Origin: Selaginella moellendorffii
Lineage: Eukaryota; Streptophyta; Lycopodiopsida; Selaginellales; Selaginellaceae
DNA: 64,000 nucleotides
NCBI RefSeq assembly: GCF_000143415.4
Contig: NW_003314358.1
Span: forward strand, 258,731-322,730
Direction of reading: 5' to 3'
In this document: one piece after another, positions 1 to 11,969 of the stretch
Layout: the number at the start of each line of letters is the position of its first letter
Numbering within the stretch: the first letter of the stretch is position 1
Made by a program: the position numbers and the translations under genes
Notes under the pieces: model-generated
Databases searched by the model: none
What the model was told of the DNA's origin: nothing
Seen by the model: only the letters and a program-made list of their open reading frames with translations

Positions 1-190
1 AACACCAAGAATATTTTAAAAAAACACTAAAGAATATGCTTTCTTTTACTTAGGATTAGGGTTCATGTAAAATCAGGGTTCACAAGATCCAAAAGCGCTG
101 AGGTAAGTCTGGGATGGGAGAGGAAGGCAGCCATGCTGGAGCTGGGCTCATGTTCTGAAACTAAGGCCGACATCTAAGACAAGCCACGAA

Positions 191-2527
191 GTGAGTCCAT
201 GGAAGTGTAAGTATTGCTCGAATACTTACACTGGCACAGCTGAACGAGTTCGCACTTACCTTGGGGGTGTGAAAGGAAGGAATGTAGAGATTTGTATAGG
301 ACAGGTGCCACTAGAGGTGGTGAACAAGGCTCGGGCATCTTTTAATCGTGTGGATCTCATGAAGAGCTCCATGATTGCAGCAGTCCCCAAGAGAGACTTG
401 CCTTAGCTCATGAGACTGAGGTCGGTGAGGTGAGTGGCAGTGCCAGCTGCGGGGCAAGTGGTGGGGCTACCGGAGGGCTGGGCAAGGCAAGCAGTGGCAG
501 CGTTCCACTTTCGGGAGCAGCAGTCTTAAATTGAGTGCTGCACTAGTGCTGGATGGTGACATTCGAAAGATGATGAAGTCTGCAAAGGTTCAATGTCTGG
601 ATGATGCCATGGCTGAGTTCTTCTACGTTGAAAATATCCCTTTCAACACCATTCAAAGGCCAAATCTGAGGAAGTTGCTTCAAGCTGCTATTGACTTCAG
701 CCCTGGAGCTCTTGCACAGGTGATGGGATATGAGAAGCTGCAGAGTACACAGCTGAAGAAGCTTTATGATAGTGTCAATGCTTGACTTGATCCAATCTGT
801 GAGGGGTGGAGAAGATATGGAGTTAGCATCATCACTGATGGCTGGTCTGACAACCGTAGCTGATCCTTGATCAACTTCATGGCCTCCAACGTCCAGGGTT
901 TGGTTTTCTTGAAGTCTGTAGATTCTAAGGGCAGGACAAAGACGGGAGAGTGGATTTGGGTCAAGCTAAAGAAAGTGATTCAAGAAGTTGGCGAAGAAAA
1001 CGTTGTTTAGGTGATCATTAACAATGCATCAAATTGTGTGTAGATGGGAGAACTCATGACAGTTGAGTATCCTCACATTCTCCACAGCCGGTGTGTGTGC
1101 CACATCTTGGACCTTCTCTTTGAAGACATCGGGAGCTTGTCGTGGGTAAAACCACTAGTGAAAGGCTGCAACGAGGTGGTAACTTTTATCACCAAAAAAC
1201 CTCGTGTTCTGGCTTTGTTTTGGAAGCTAAGCAATCGAGATCTCATCAAGCTGGCGAGCACAAGGTTCGCTTACATGTTTCTAGTGATGTCTCAACTCCT
1301 GAATTTGACAACCTTGGAGGCATTGAAGGAGATGGTCTTTCTGGACTAGGTGCCAGCACTTGTTGGTGCTGCTTGGACTGCTCCTCAAGGTCTTGAAGCT
1401 TGCAGACCGGGAGGGGGCAACTTCCGGTCTCATTTTCGAGGCTATGAACCAGATGAATGAGAAGCTTTCAGAGGCTGTTGAGACTGGGATTTTAGCCAAG
1501 GAAGAGGTCGAGGAGATCAACAGGTTCATGATGGAGGATCATGGCAAGGGAGGTCGGAAAGCAGCTCGTTGGTTCCAGATGCATTCGATCTTGCATGCAA
1601 TTGCTTTTGTTCTGAACCCAACTTTTCTTCATCTCCCTCTCGACCAGGAGGCTCAGGAAGATTTTGTGGAGTACCTAGAGTTGTATTGCAAAGGAGATCG
1701 AGGACTTCAACACAAGCTGCTGCACGAGTTTCAGAGTTTCTGTCAACAACTTGGCCATTTGTTCTCTTCGGAGGCAGCAAAGCAGGTGCATATAAACTGT
1801 TTATTTGTCAACTTTTTAGACTGATTCTCTTGTATAGATGGAGAACTGGAAACACCCGGTGAGTTGGTGGAGCAACTTTGGTGCAGGCACACTAGAACTT
1901 CAAAGGCTTGCTTTACGGATTTATGCTTTATTTTGTTAAAGTGGAACTTATTCAGTAAAGTGGGACATTAATTAGCATGTGTCCACATGCCATTTCCTAG
2001 TACTTAATTAATATTTATTAATATTTCTATCAGTTTTTTAATTTATTTTTTATATTTCACAATATTATAACACAAAATCATATGAAAAGTTTTTAATTTA
2101 TAAATTATAAAGCTAAAACTTCAATTTTTTATTGTTGTTATAAAAATGGCATGTGGCCACACACCATAAGTGGAATAATGAAAAGTTCCACTTTAACGAA
2201 ATAAAGCATATTTTGAGTCGACCAGTTTGTGCTTCACCATGCGAGCAAAACTGGAGCTCATGGAGCATGATCCAGACAAAGAGGAGGTCTCGACTGCTCT
2301 CCAAAAACTCGAAGAAGCTGGTTTTTGTGCACACAAATATGCATGTTGTACAGAAGATCAAGTCTGAGAGTTTGAGGCTTATCGAGCATGATCTTGATAA
2401 CCTTGAGCTTGAGCCTCAGTGGCAAAGGATCCTTGCACTTCAGGAGGTTGTTGAAGAACCTCTTCAACAACCTGATGACGACGGCACTAGTGGTGATGAT
2501 GTTCTAGATTCGGAGGATGAAGATTAG
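191..2527 (+). pseudogene. hAT-superfamily transposase pseudogene
   Basis: This is a broken cut-and-paste transposase read in several frames. Around 197-330 is a BED-type zinc finger start (W-K-C-x2-C, then an R...LGG...C pattern). Around 531-785 and 1044-1350 is the central hAT region, including a phrase like HSRCVCHILDL that matches the usual H-C-hydrophobic part of the catalytic fold. Around 2210-2370 is the C-terminal hAT dimerisation region, with CEQNWSSWSMIQTKRRSRL followed by KLVFVH. The tail is acidic, as in many plant hAT proteins. In-frame stops and frame changes near 410, 785, 1010 and 1350, plus a MITE at 1924-2208, mean no single protein can be made. I could not place the terminal inverted repeats or target duplication; the left end may lie outside the window. 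Confidence 0.8.
1924..2208. mobile_element. MITE with long terminal inverted repeats, inserted in the hAT gene
   Basis: The ends are imperfect inverted repeats about 75 bp long. The left end starts TGCTTTATTTTGTTAAAGTG at 1924 and the reverse complement from 2208 starts TGCTTTATTTCGTTAAAGTG. Similarity continues to a shared CCACATGCCATTT on both sides of an AT-rich core of about 140 bp. A TA dinucleotide flanks each end (1922-1923 and 2209-2210), which could be the target duplication. No coding capacity is seen. It separates the central and C-terminal parts of the hAT transposase, so it inserted after the hAT element was in place. The superfamily is uncertain. Confidence 0.8.
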
Positions 2528-2753
2528 ATTAAACCTATATTATATTATGTTAAACTTTTTTAGTAACAGTTAATTATTTTTTAATTATATTAAAACTGAA
2601 AACCATTATACCTATTCGAAAAAAAGCTAAACGGGTATTAAACGTTCAATACCCGTTCGAATCCGTTGCATTCGAATGTTCGGATGCAAGTATGGTCTCC
2701 GTAAGGACTGCCCGATAGGTAACTTTCGATACCTGAAGTCACATTCGCGACAC

Positions 2754-3470
2754 TTTCTCAGCCTCGACCTTGGACTCTATCTCAAGTCCATCTTGGACTT
2801 GACCTTGAACTCCATTTTGGAGTCCATCTTAGACTCCATCTCGGGTTCATCTCAAACTCCATCTCAGGTCCATCTTGGACTCTATTTAGGGTCCATCTCA
2901 GGTCCATCTTGGACTCTATCTAGGGTCCATCTCAGATCCATCTCAGATCCATCTTGGACTCCATCTCGAACTCCATCTTGGGTCCATCTTGGGTCCATCT
3001 TGGGTCCATATCAGGCTCCATCTCGGGTCCATCTCAAAATCCTTCTCAGACTTTATCTTAACACTTCCATATGTTATATATTGGTCCTCTTATGTCCCTT
3101 TTCTAGAGACTCACTTATTTCTTGCTTTGTGCTCATTTTTAGAACACTTCGTTAGGAGTTCCACTCCCACTCTCGACTATCCAAGTCAAAGCTTTTAGTC
3201 TAAATGTGTTATGCTTGTTTGGCTTCCACTTTGGCCACTACCACGTGGCCCCTTTTCAGCTCCATTTTGGGGCTTGGGGATTTTTGTATTATAGATGCCT
3301 AGAGACATAAGGAACACCCTTCCCCAATATCCCTTCTTCTATTCCCATTAAGTCCTTCTCCATCCACAGCCATGCTTGCTAACACTGCCATTGGGTCAAA
3401 GCCTAAATGCCTAACCACTAAGTCCCACTAACTTTTAAAACTTCCTTATCATATAAGTGTATCCTTGGTC
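2754..3470. repeat. Repeat block, copy A (TCCATCTC array plus unique tail)
   Basis: Up to about 3060 this is a degenerate array of 11-12 bp units built on ACTCCATCTC and GGTCCATCTC. It is followed by about 400 bp of non-repetitive DNA that includes CACTTTGGCCACTACCACGT. Copy B (4072-4768) has the same array and the same tail in the same direction, about 1.3 kb downstream. The match starts at TTTCTCAGCCTCGACCT and fades near ACTATA. No convincing gene is seen; an open frame through the array reflects the repeat unit. It could be a tandem duplication, or long terminal repeats around 600 bp of internal sequence; typical TG...CA ends were not evident. Confidence 0.75.
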
Positions 3471-3924
3471 ACTATACCATAGGAGTACTCCTCTTCCTTT
3501 TCGTAGTCCAAAACTTTGGGACGACATTTTGAAATACCGTGGCCCTATGCAAGCCTCTTTGGGTACTCTCCCCACCTTTCGCCCTTAGATGCCCTAGCTA
3601 TGTGGCTAAAGCAAAATTTCAATGAGCCACACAAGGTATCCAAATAGGTAGTGCCACCCACACTTGGATTGGGAGCATCAACTATTTGATCTCCCAGGGG
3701 AGCTAGAGCTAGCTTTTGAACACTTCACTAAGTTATCCCACTTGTTTGTCCGTATTTATTTTAGTGTTGGACTCCTCAGTGGATATATCATCACCCAACA
3801 CATAGGTATAACCTTTTTTAGTCACACTAGCCTTTCCTAGCTAAACTAACTCTACTAGAATTCTCCCCCTACTATACTTTTGGAGCTCACCAAAGCTCCT
3901 AGGGTTTGGGAGATGATCTCTTTA

Positions 3925-4071
3925 GGCTTTCACCCTCGGACTTGGATTCAGACTCGGACTTAGACTCAAACTCAGACTTAGTCTTAGACTTAGACTCAGT
4001 CTCAGACTTGGTCTTAGTCTCAATTTCAGTCTTGGTCTCGCTCTAAATCTTGGTCTCAGTCTTAGTCTTTT
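3925..4071. repeat. Degenerate 6/12-bp repeat (GACTYR / GTCTYR)
   Basis: This is a run of hexamers of the type GACTCA, GACTTA, GTCTTA and GTCTCA between the two larger repeat blocks, leading straight into copy B. On the minus strand it reads as alternating Thr-Glu-Thr-Lys codons with stops nearby. It is simple-sequence DNA and no gene is supported. Confidence 0.6.
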
Positions 4072-4768
4072 TCTCAGCCTCGACCTCGGACTCTATCTCA
4101 AGTCCATCTCGGATTTGACCTCAAACTCCATCTCGAAGTCCATCTCGGGTATATCTCAGACTCTATCTCAGGTCCATCTTGGACTCTATCTTAGGTCCAT
4201 TTTGGACTCTATCTCGGGTCCATCTTAGATCCATCTCGAATTCCATCTCGGGTCCATCTGAAGTCCATATCTGACTCCATCTTGGATCCATATTAGGCTC
4301 CATCTCGAGTCCATCTCAAACTCCTTTTCAGACTCCATCTTAGACTTCATCTTAACACTTCCATGTGTCATATATTGGTCCTCTTATGTCCTTTTTCTAG
4401 AGACTCACTTATTTCTTGTTTTGTGTTCATTCCTAGAACACTTCGTTAGGAGTTCCACTCCCACTCTCAACTATCCAAGTCAAAGCTTTTAGTCTAAATG
4501 TGGTATGCTTGTTTGGCTTCCACTTTGGCCACTACCACGTGGCCCCTTTTCAGCTCCATTTTGGGGCTTAGGGATTTGTGTATTACAAATGCCTAGAGAC
4601 ATAGAGAACACCCTTCCCTAATATCTCTTCTTCCATCCCCATTAAGTCTCTCTCCATCCACGGCCATGTTTGCCAACACTGCCATTGGGTTAGGGCCCAA
4701 AGGCCTGACCACTAAGTCCCACTAACCTCTAAAACTTCCTCACCATGTGACTGTACCTTGTGACTATA
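4072..4768. repeat. Repeat block, copy B
   Basis: This is the second direct copy of the block at 2754-3470. The TCCATCTC array (4072-4350) is followed by the same tail, including the shared stretch CTAGAGACTCACTTATTTCT near 4396. Divergence is scattered substitutions and small indels, so the copies are old. It ends close to the start of the gypsy remnant. Confidence 0.75.
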
Positions 4769-5289
4769 AGTGTTAGAGAATGATGTTGATGATAGATGTA
4801 AAGAAAAACTAGGAACTATGAGTAGTAAATTGTGAAATGGATGAGCTCCTAGACAAGAAGAGTTGATGCAACCTCAAGATGAAAGTCCAAGATAATGCTT
4901 ACTCTGTCATAAGAATCACATTGTGGACATGACAAAGAAGAGATTAAAGCAAAAGAAAAGAAAGAGAGAAAAAGAAAAGGAAGAAAAAGAGAGTGAAACA
5001 AACTCATTGTCAAAAGATTTTGAGGTGGTAGTAGTTGTGAGCATGTGGCAACTCCTACCCTACCTTGTATGTGAGGATCTAAGCACCACCTCCTATGTGC
5101 TTCTTGATAAAGAAGGAACTGAGCCATCTAGGGGAGAACTTTGCAGGTGGTGCCAAATCCTAGAGCATCACAAGTTGTCCCATTGGAATGGGCTTAGCTT
5201 GTCGAAACTAATCTTGTCAGCCCTTATATTTGTGCTTTGTGTCTAAAAGGTGCTTTGCCATTGCACATTGCTGCTCATCAAGCTGGAGA

Positions 5290-6050
5290 AGATCCCATGC
5301 TCAAGCTTGTAGTTGCTCCTCCTCGGTAAGCTAAAACTCTACTGTGTGTCACAAGACAAGATGAAGAGAAGGGATCTAGAGCTCAATTGAAAGAATGGCC
5401 TCAACTCCATATATTAGAGAAAATGGTGAGGCAGCAACAATAGTCTTGAACATTGTCTTGAAAGCCCAAAGTGCTATGGATAAGTGCTCGTACCATCGGC
5501 AAGGATGATCTTTGGTGAGCTTTGAAAGGATAGTCTTGAGGACTTTGTTATTGGACTCGGCCTAACCATTCAACTATAGGTAGTAACTACTGCTCTTCAT
5601 ATGCTAGACCTACAAGAGCTGAAGGAGTTGTTATGTAACATGTCTGAGAAAAGCACCACCACTGTCTAAAATAAGGATGGCTAACACTTTGAAACAGTAA
5701 GCAATATGCTCATTGATGAAGCGAGCTATGGAAGATTAATCAGCATGCTGCAAAGGGACTACCTCCACCTATTTTGTAAAGTAGTCTATGGCCATAGAAA
5801 GATAGCGATGACCTTACGAGCTGGGAGGTGAAATTGGTCCACAAAATCCAAGCCCCATCTGAAGAACGGTCATGATGAAGTGACAACTTGGAAGTGTGGA
5901 ATGTGACTCTAAAGATTGAACTTCTAGCACTGGAGACAAGTCTTTACAAAGGTTGTTATGTCATGATGAAATGTTAGCCAATAAAGCATTTGTCTCCCTA
6001 AGGTGTGGTAGGCTGCGAGCACTGGAAGGATAGTGGGGGATGGGAGTGTT
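5290..6050 (-). pseudogene. gypsy integrase remnant
   Basis: On the minus strand the HHCC zinc finger is visible near 6020-5925 (HTLGRQMLYWLTFHHD, then FVKTCLQC). It is followed by GLDFVDQFHLPA near 5860, where catalytic-core homology begins, then an NG-stop-AESNNKVLKTI segment near 5560 (usually NGQAE-NK), and ALWAFKT with SPFSLIYGVEA near 5470-5390. These are standard integrase signatures of Ty3/gypsy elements. At least five stops interrupt the reading. Confidence 0.75.
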
Positions 6051-6059
6051 GGGCAGCTG

Positions 6060-6308
6060 ATGTTAGACCTCGGGTGCCCAGCTTGCATTGACTTTCGAGC
6101 CCTCAATGACAACACAATCCGAGATTTCTTTCCAACACCTTTTGTTGAATCTATCATTGACGACTTGGCTGGGCAGTTTTTCTACTCATTCATAGACGGA
6201 TATGCAAGCTACAATCAAGTAGTCATTGCCCCAGAGGACAGGGACAAAACTGCTTTAAAGTGGAGTGTCTCCTTGCTGCAAACTTCATCTATCCAATGGA
6301 CTACATAG
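6060..6308 (+). pseudogene. gypsy reverse transcriptase core fragment (plus strand)
   Basis: The translation has CIDFRALNDNTIRDFFPTPF, then DDLAG, FIDGYASYNQV and APEDRDKTAL. These are the finger and palm motifs leading up to the catalytic core of Ty3/gypsy reverse transcriptase. The fragment ends before the YxDD box. It is on the opposite strand to the surrounding pol pieces, so a local inversion or a separate insertion is needed to explain it. Confidence 0.8.
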
Positions 6309-6341
6309 AGTGGCTCTCCAACATTGTCCCTGTAAACAAGT

Positions 6342-6527
6342 CTAATGGCAAGTTGTGGATCTGGCTTTGATTGCTACAAGGAGAGAAGGATTCACTTGTT
6401 GAACCTTGTCACAAACTGGTCGTGCATCCTTGAGTGTGATCCGGTGCATGATCACATCATCAAGTACTCCATGAAGCTGGGAATAGTCCCATGCAAAGAC
6501 ATCCTTGAAGCACGAGAGTGAGTCCAA
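6342..6527 (-). pseudogene. gypsy reverse transcriptase N-terminal fragment (minus strand)
   Basis: The translation has FKDVFAWDYSQLHGV, then HRITLKDARPVCDKVQQVNP. This is the well-conserved lead-in to plant gypsy reverse transcriptase (DVFAW, then H-I-L and a run of basic and polar residues). It should sit directly before the core fragment, which here lies inverted at 6060-6308. Confidence 0.7.
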
Positions 6528-6719
6528 GAGCTACATTGCAAACGAGTCATCAAGAGCACTTGCAATCAGGATTAGGTCTTTATCCCTTGAAAGGAAGACC
6601 TTATGGCATTGGCTGTCAAGCTCCATGGATGTAATGGTCACCACTTTGAGGTGCTCTGCCAAAGAGACTTGCACTAAAGGCTTGTCAAGAGCTTGCCTCA
6701 TCTCTATGATTGCTTCATG

Positions 6720-7150
6720 TGAGAGCTTGTTAGCCCAAAAATTCTTTGCTTGAGGGATGCTGGAGAAGGTGACATGGTTGAAGTGCTCCTGTAAGCACTG
6801 AGCACAATCCCAAAGAGCCCGAATGTTGTCTTGCCGAACCTAATATCGACCATTGAGCTGATTGACAACCAGCTGAGAGTCCCCAAGGAAGGAGACTTGT
6901 CTGATCCCTTTGTCTTGAGCAAGCTCCATAGCAGAGATGACAGCTAGATACTCAACTTTATTTGTTGAGGTTGCAGGGAGGAGGATGTCCCAACACTAGC
7001 ACTTCTCTTCCAGGAGCCACTAGACATGCACAAAGTCTTCTTTGATGGAGCATGGTGCCCGAGACACCAAAAGCAGGCATTGGAGTTTGGATCTTGGATC
7101 CCAACAAGAAAAAGGTGGTGCACCTTGCTACCACTCTTCTCGACATTGGA
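6720..7150. pseudogene. RNase H domain remnant, halves on opposite strands
   Basis: On the minus strand (about 6985-6720) the reading is VEYLAVISAMELAQDKGI, then FLGDSQLVVNQLNG, a stop, and NFWANKLSHEA. This matches the E...GDS.LVV.Q..G...AN.L.. pattern of the archaeal-type RNase H found in plant Tat gypsy elements. On the plus strand (about 7025-7140), with one frame change, KVFFDGAW and then AGIGVWILDPNKKKVVHL match the N-terminal FDGA and G-G-V-L-P strands of the same fold. A break point must lie near 7000. Confidence 0.6.
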
Positions 7151-7559
7151 CAAAGTAGTGAGAATTGTAGTTGCCACCTTTTCTTCCTCACAAGCTGGTG
7201 GCTAAACAGGGATGGAAGATTATCCTAGTAATCTTTTGGAGATGACTTAGAAGACTCAAGGTCAAAAGAAGCTACTGGAATCACCATATCATATGTTGTG
7301 GACATTTGTAGAATCTCAGGAATCTCACTGTAATCTGAAGTGGGTGACCCAATGACAAGTTGATAGAGCTTTGGGTAGATATACAAGAGGTTTGTTGGTG
7401 CTGTGGTCCAGTTTTTGTGGAAAAAGTCAACCATGTTGCATCGCAAAGACTGAAACACCATCATCATGTTGGCAAGTGACGAAGAAGTAACAAATTGTTA
7501 TGGAGAGGAGCTCAGTGGTGCTGTTGCAACCTTAGCCATATCTTGGCATGCCAAGTCCT

Positions 7560-7740
7560 ACCCCTTAGCATTGAGAATTGTCACCTGGCTGTTTCCTCTC
7601 CCAATTTATAATTGCTCATGTTTGAAGTCCAAGACATAAGGTGTTGCATCTAGCTATGGCTACCCCAAGATGACAGACTTCTCCTATGAGGAGGCTCCCA
7701 AAGCAACATAGTCCACAACAAGGAAGTTTGTTGTGGACTC
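7560..7740 (-). pseudogene. gypsy retropepsin-like remnant
   Basis: On the minus strand the reading is VVDYVALGASS, then VILG-stop-P-stop-LDATPYVLDFKHEQL. It resembles the ILGxPWL end of retroviral-type proteases in plant gypsy elements. Four in-frame stops are present. The catalytic D-S/T-G triad was not seen, so the call rests on the ILG motif and its position ahead of the other pol domains. Confidence 0.45.
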
Positions 7741-7760
7741 ATGACTATGGATGAGAATGT

Positions 7761-10700
7761 GGACACTTCAGCAAATTCCCAAGTTAGCATAGCATGACCT
7801 TTGAGGAAAATAGGTGAGTTTAATTGTGAGAGCTTTTATAAACTTGATAAAAACAATATTGGGGTAAATGTTCTAAGTTGGAAGGCAAGTTTAAAGTTGA
7901 TAGTATTTAATGCAATAACAACCTTTTGAAATGATATGTGGATAGTAATCTAGCACAGGAGGTGTTGCTAAAGAACAAAGAGGCACTAGATGCTCACTTG
8001 AGTTACCTAGGGAAAAGAAAATTGGTTATGTAGATGAGAGTGTATATTCCAAAAGGAGAATTGAGAGTTATGATGGATTTTTGCAAGATATGATGGGTGT
8101 CTAAGGTGATGGGCTTGTTCAAGAGAAACTATCACTTACTGAGTATACCTAAAGATGTATATAATTATATAAAGATATGCACAACATATCAGTAGGTGAT
8201 TAAAGTTAATAGGGGTGTAAACCACAAATTTTTCCTTTCCAATTTGCTAGCTTGGTTAATTTAGCCTTACTTAAGTTCCCTTGCTAAATTTTTTGCCTAT
8301 TGTCAACTTCTATTTAATCCTATTTAAGTTCAACTATTCATTGTATAAGTAATGGGGTGTTAGCCATTTGTCCACAGATTCCCAAATTCTCTTCCAATCC
8401 CCTTCCTTGGGTTAGGTTAGATTTAAAGTTTGACTACACTCCCCATAGGCACAAGTAGCTAACCCCAAACCTCTAGGTTTTTAATATCCCTTAGTACAAC
8501 AAGATTTGATTATAGGATACTCTAAATCCAAAGCCTTGGATGCATCTCTTACTTTAGGATCCCATGGGGAAACACTATGGCCTAATGGCCTAGTATGGGT
8601 ACCCTTACTCCCCACTTTTATCCCGTGAACGACAAAAGAACTCCAATCTATCAAAACCAATTATAGTAATAATCAATTAAATAGAATTAATGTAGCATGA
8701 CCAACAAACACTTGTTTATGCTAACTATTGCACTAACCAATCTTAATAAATCCTTATCAATAATACAAAAGAACTCACGTTATTTAAGCAAGCATAAGTA
8801 ATATCCTATCAAAATCAAAGATACAAAACCCAAAAGACCAGTCTAAAATAAACTACAAAGAACATGTGGTAATATGAAAAACCAAAAGCTATTAAAGAGA
8901 ATAATTAACTATCATGAAAGATCATCAATGATCCCATCAATAAAGAAATGCATAATCATCATCGAAAAAAGAATCTACCATCCCAAAGAATAGCAAATCA
9001 TTAAATATCAACAATAATCAAGCAAAACCTTGAAAAGGAAAATCAATTATTGTAGATGACAATTAATTATCACCAATGATTGCTAGATGTAAATACTAAC
9101 TTCAATATCAAAACTAATAAGTTAAATTACGTTCCCTAACAACTTCTAACAAATTGAACAATAAGCATGAGAATTAAAAAAACCAAAAGCTCAAAGAACT
9201 TTATAGCCAAGTCTTGTTTAACAATAATCATAAGTCTTGCATAAATTAACTTAAATGCTAAGAAGAAATCATAGTACAACCCACAATATCCTTCCCAACA
9301 CATAATGCAAAAACTAATGAAAAATATGTTTGCATCAATCTAAAAGTTAAGCATAATAAATCTATACTTAACTAGTGATCACTAAACAATCCTCCATAAA
9401 TCCATCTTCCATATCATAACATAATTCATTTCATAATAAGCAAGAAGAATCATTAATAATAGATATATCCACAACTGAAATCCAACAAGGATTCACTCAA
9501 CCTTTACTAAATAATCTTGTCTAGAACACTACTAACTCAATTTTGCCACTCAGATTATTTCAACACTAATATAGTTGTTAACTAGCAAATATATGAATGC
9601 CAATAACATAAATCATTAATACTATCTATCAAAACTAATGAAACTCAATATTAATCTTATGGAGACATATTTCATTTCACTCAAATCTCAATATCAACAA
9701 TATTAATGATAGAGCATTACTTCAATACCATCAACACCAAAAACAAAATCAAAAGAGAGCAAGAATGATCTTTCAACAATATTTAGTTACAGATAATACA
9801 TCATTAAGGAGTGAATCACCACATCTAAGACTCAATGAAATCAAACACTATAAACTAAATGCAACCAAATGATATCAATAAAGATAGAATCGACATGTTA
9901 ACATGGAAAAACCATGCAAGCCTACAACACAATCCTTTGCAACACCATCCAGTAAAGCAAATTTATCACTACTAAATCATCATCAAGCAAAACAAGTGTC
10001 AGTAATTCTCAACAAAGTTTGCAAGCAACTACTAGTCGCAAAGCCACCAATAATCATTGTCAACTCACCTTCATAAGAACCAAACACTAAATTCATATTA
10101 TCAAATCATATACTTGTTCAACATGAAGGTAATACCCCAAGTACAAGACATGGGAACATGGCCAAGCATAGACAATGACTACTCAAATCCAATCATATAG
10201 CAATAAGCCTATCAACAGCTAATATAATGTATAGCTAATAGTTTCGAGCTTAACCAAAGAGTTAGCTATGTAGAAAAAAATGCCACTTTTGTTCATAGGT
10301 CATTTCTCCTTATATTTGAACATTATAGATCATCTTTTACATTGTTCATTTTGGTTGCTTACAGAAAGGTAGATCAAAAGTAAAGCTTTCAAAAGAAAAA
10401 AAAAAAAAGGTACTTCAAAATTATGGTATGGAACTTTAAATCACTTATTCCAAGCTTATTAGATAGTAGCTTAGATATTATGCTCCTATTCTCATCACTA
10501 AACTGTGATGCTTGACGTGATGTAAACTAAAAATTCACAACTAGAATTGAATATTTAAAACTGTTGAAAGGTGAGAGGCATAATTTTATTACTACATTTT
10601 AGATGGATGGGAGACATGTTGTGTGGTTAGATATGTTAATAATAGAGATGCATATCATTCTCAAATGGAACTCCAATAAAAAGAAGAGAATTGTTTGAGT

Positions 10701-11569
10701 GTTTTAAATTGTTATCAAGATTTAGTTGTGAAATGAACAATTAGTTTAGAATATTGTAATATTTGAATATTTTTCATGGATCTAGTTATAAGTTGTTAAC
10801 ATATCATACCACTAGGAGCCATTCTACTTCCACTTGTGAAACCTCTTTACTATTGTTTCTCCATGTGGCATCTATAGCCTTAATGTAAATTTGTCATTGC
10901 TTTTGACTTGGATCTTTAGTCCTGGAAATTTAAAAAGTAATATGAAATTTTTTAATTACATTTAATTAATAATTTATAACATATTAATTTTCTGTATAAA
11001 TTAGTATTTTATAATTTTAATAATAAAATGTTAGAAAATAAATATATATAAATTAAATAAGAAAACCAACATTCCTATAAGCAAAGCATAGTAAATTATT
11101 CTTTTTATATTAAAAATTAATTATTTTTATATCCAATATTAATTTTAAGTTCTTATCAGCCCTCATGAGTTTAAACATCAAAGTTCATAAAACGTAATTT
11201 GGATGTTAAGTGAAGGAAGTAAAAATGTACACTTGAGATGACAAGGAAGATTATATAATAAGATTAAAACATGATTTTTAAATAGCAGATAGAGTTGAAA
11301 TTCTAAAACATATATATCTAGATTTGAAAATACTATTACACCTTATTTTTCTCCCTTTAAACCATATGTAAGAAATTCAAATGATATTTCTCCTTTAATC
11401 ATAATAGCATTTACTGTTATTATTCCAAAAGGTGCTAAGGGTTCACAATGACAATACTTTTAAATACATGAAGTGAAATGAAACTATAGCCAAACTATCA
11501 ATTGTTTCTATTGTAAATTTGTATATATAAATATATATATATCAATATATGTCTCTTGACTAGATAATT

Positions 11570-11604
<35 letters not shown>

Positions 11605-11969
11605 GTTGATAACTATAATAAACATGCAATCAAGTCTTATTTTGGTTTAAATATTTCTTCATGCTTATGATATGGTTGTAGTATTTGCATCCTATTTTTA
11701 ATAATTTATGGAAATATAAAGTACATATGTTTCTAGACAGTAAACCAAAATTCATTATAATATGTGAAATTTATTACAAAAAAGTATTAAAGTTTACTTT
11801 AAATTTAAAATTTTATTTCTTTTCCAAAATTTAAAGTTTAAATATCTTTAAAAAATTAAAAAGATGATTAAACTATATAGACATATAATATTAACAAATT
11901 CAAAGCAATAGTAATTTAATAAATTTATATAAGCTTAACTATCTTTTTATATATTAAGAAATTTTATAT
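7761..11969. other. AT-rich gene-free stretch
   Basis: No gene was recognised on either strand. From about 8640 to 10250 the plus strand is strikingly poor in G (long runs of A, C and T only), with no open frame of note. From 10900 onward the sequence becomes about three-quarters A+T, with many short poly-A and poly-T runs. It probably consists of old transposon and intergenic DNA. Confidence 0.6.
11571..11604. repeat. (TG)n(TA)n microsatellite
   Basis: This is about ten TG units followed directly by about seven TA units. The compound dinucleotide tract is pure and lies in AT-rich intergenic DNA upstream of the lectin gene. Confidence 0.9.

Larger units (their letters stand above)
5240..7760 (-). 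mobile_element. Decayed Ty3/gypsy retrotransposon pol region, internally rearranged
   Basis: Read on the minus strand, the domain order is protease (7740-7560), RNase H-like (about 7150-6720), reverse transcriptase N-part (6527-6342), reverse transcriptase core (6308-6060, but on the plus strand) and integrase (6050-5290). Part of the RNase H N-half (about 7025-7140) is also on the plus strand. Stops and frameshifts are everywhere. The integrase, and an RNase H resembling the extra archaeal-type RNase H of plant Tat/Ogre elements, suggest that lineage. Clear LTRs were not found next to it. Confidence 0.75.

Noticed and set aside
2676..3155. Open frame through the TCCATCTC array, rich in Ser, Leu and Gly
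   Set aside because: It follows the tandem repeat unit only, has no start context or domain, and copy B of the same block does not keep it open.
2754..7760. Reading 2.7-7.8 kb as one complete LTR retrotransposon
   Set aside because: The two repeat blocks lie on the same side of the pol remnant instead of flanking it, and no matching block is seen after 7760.
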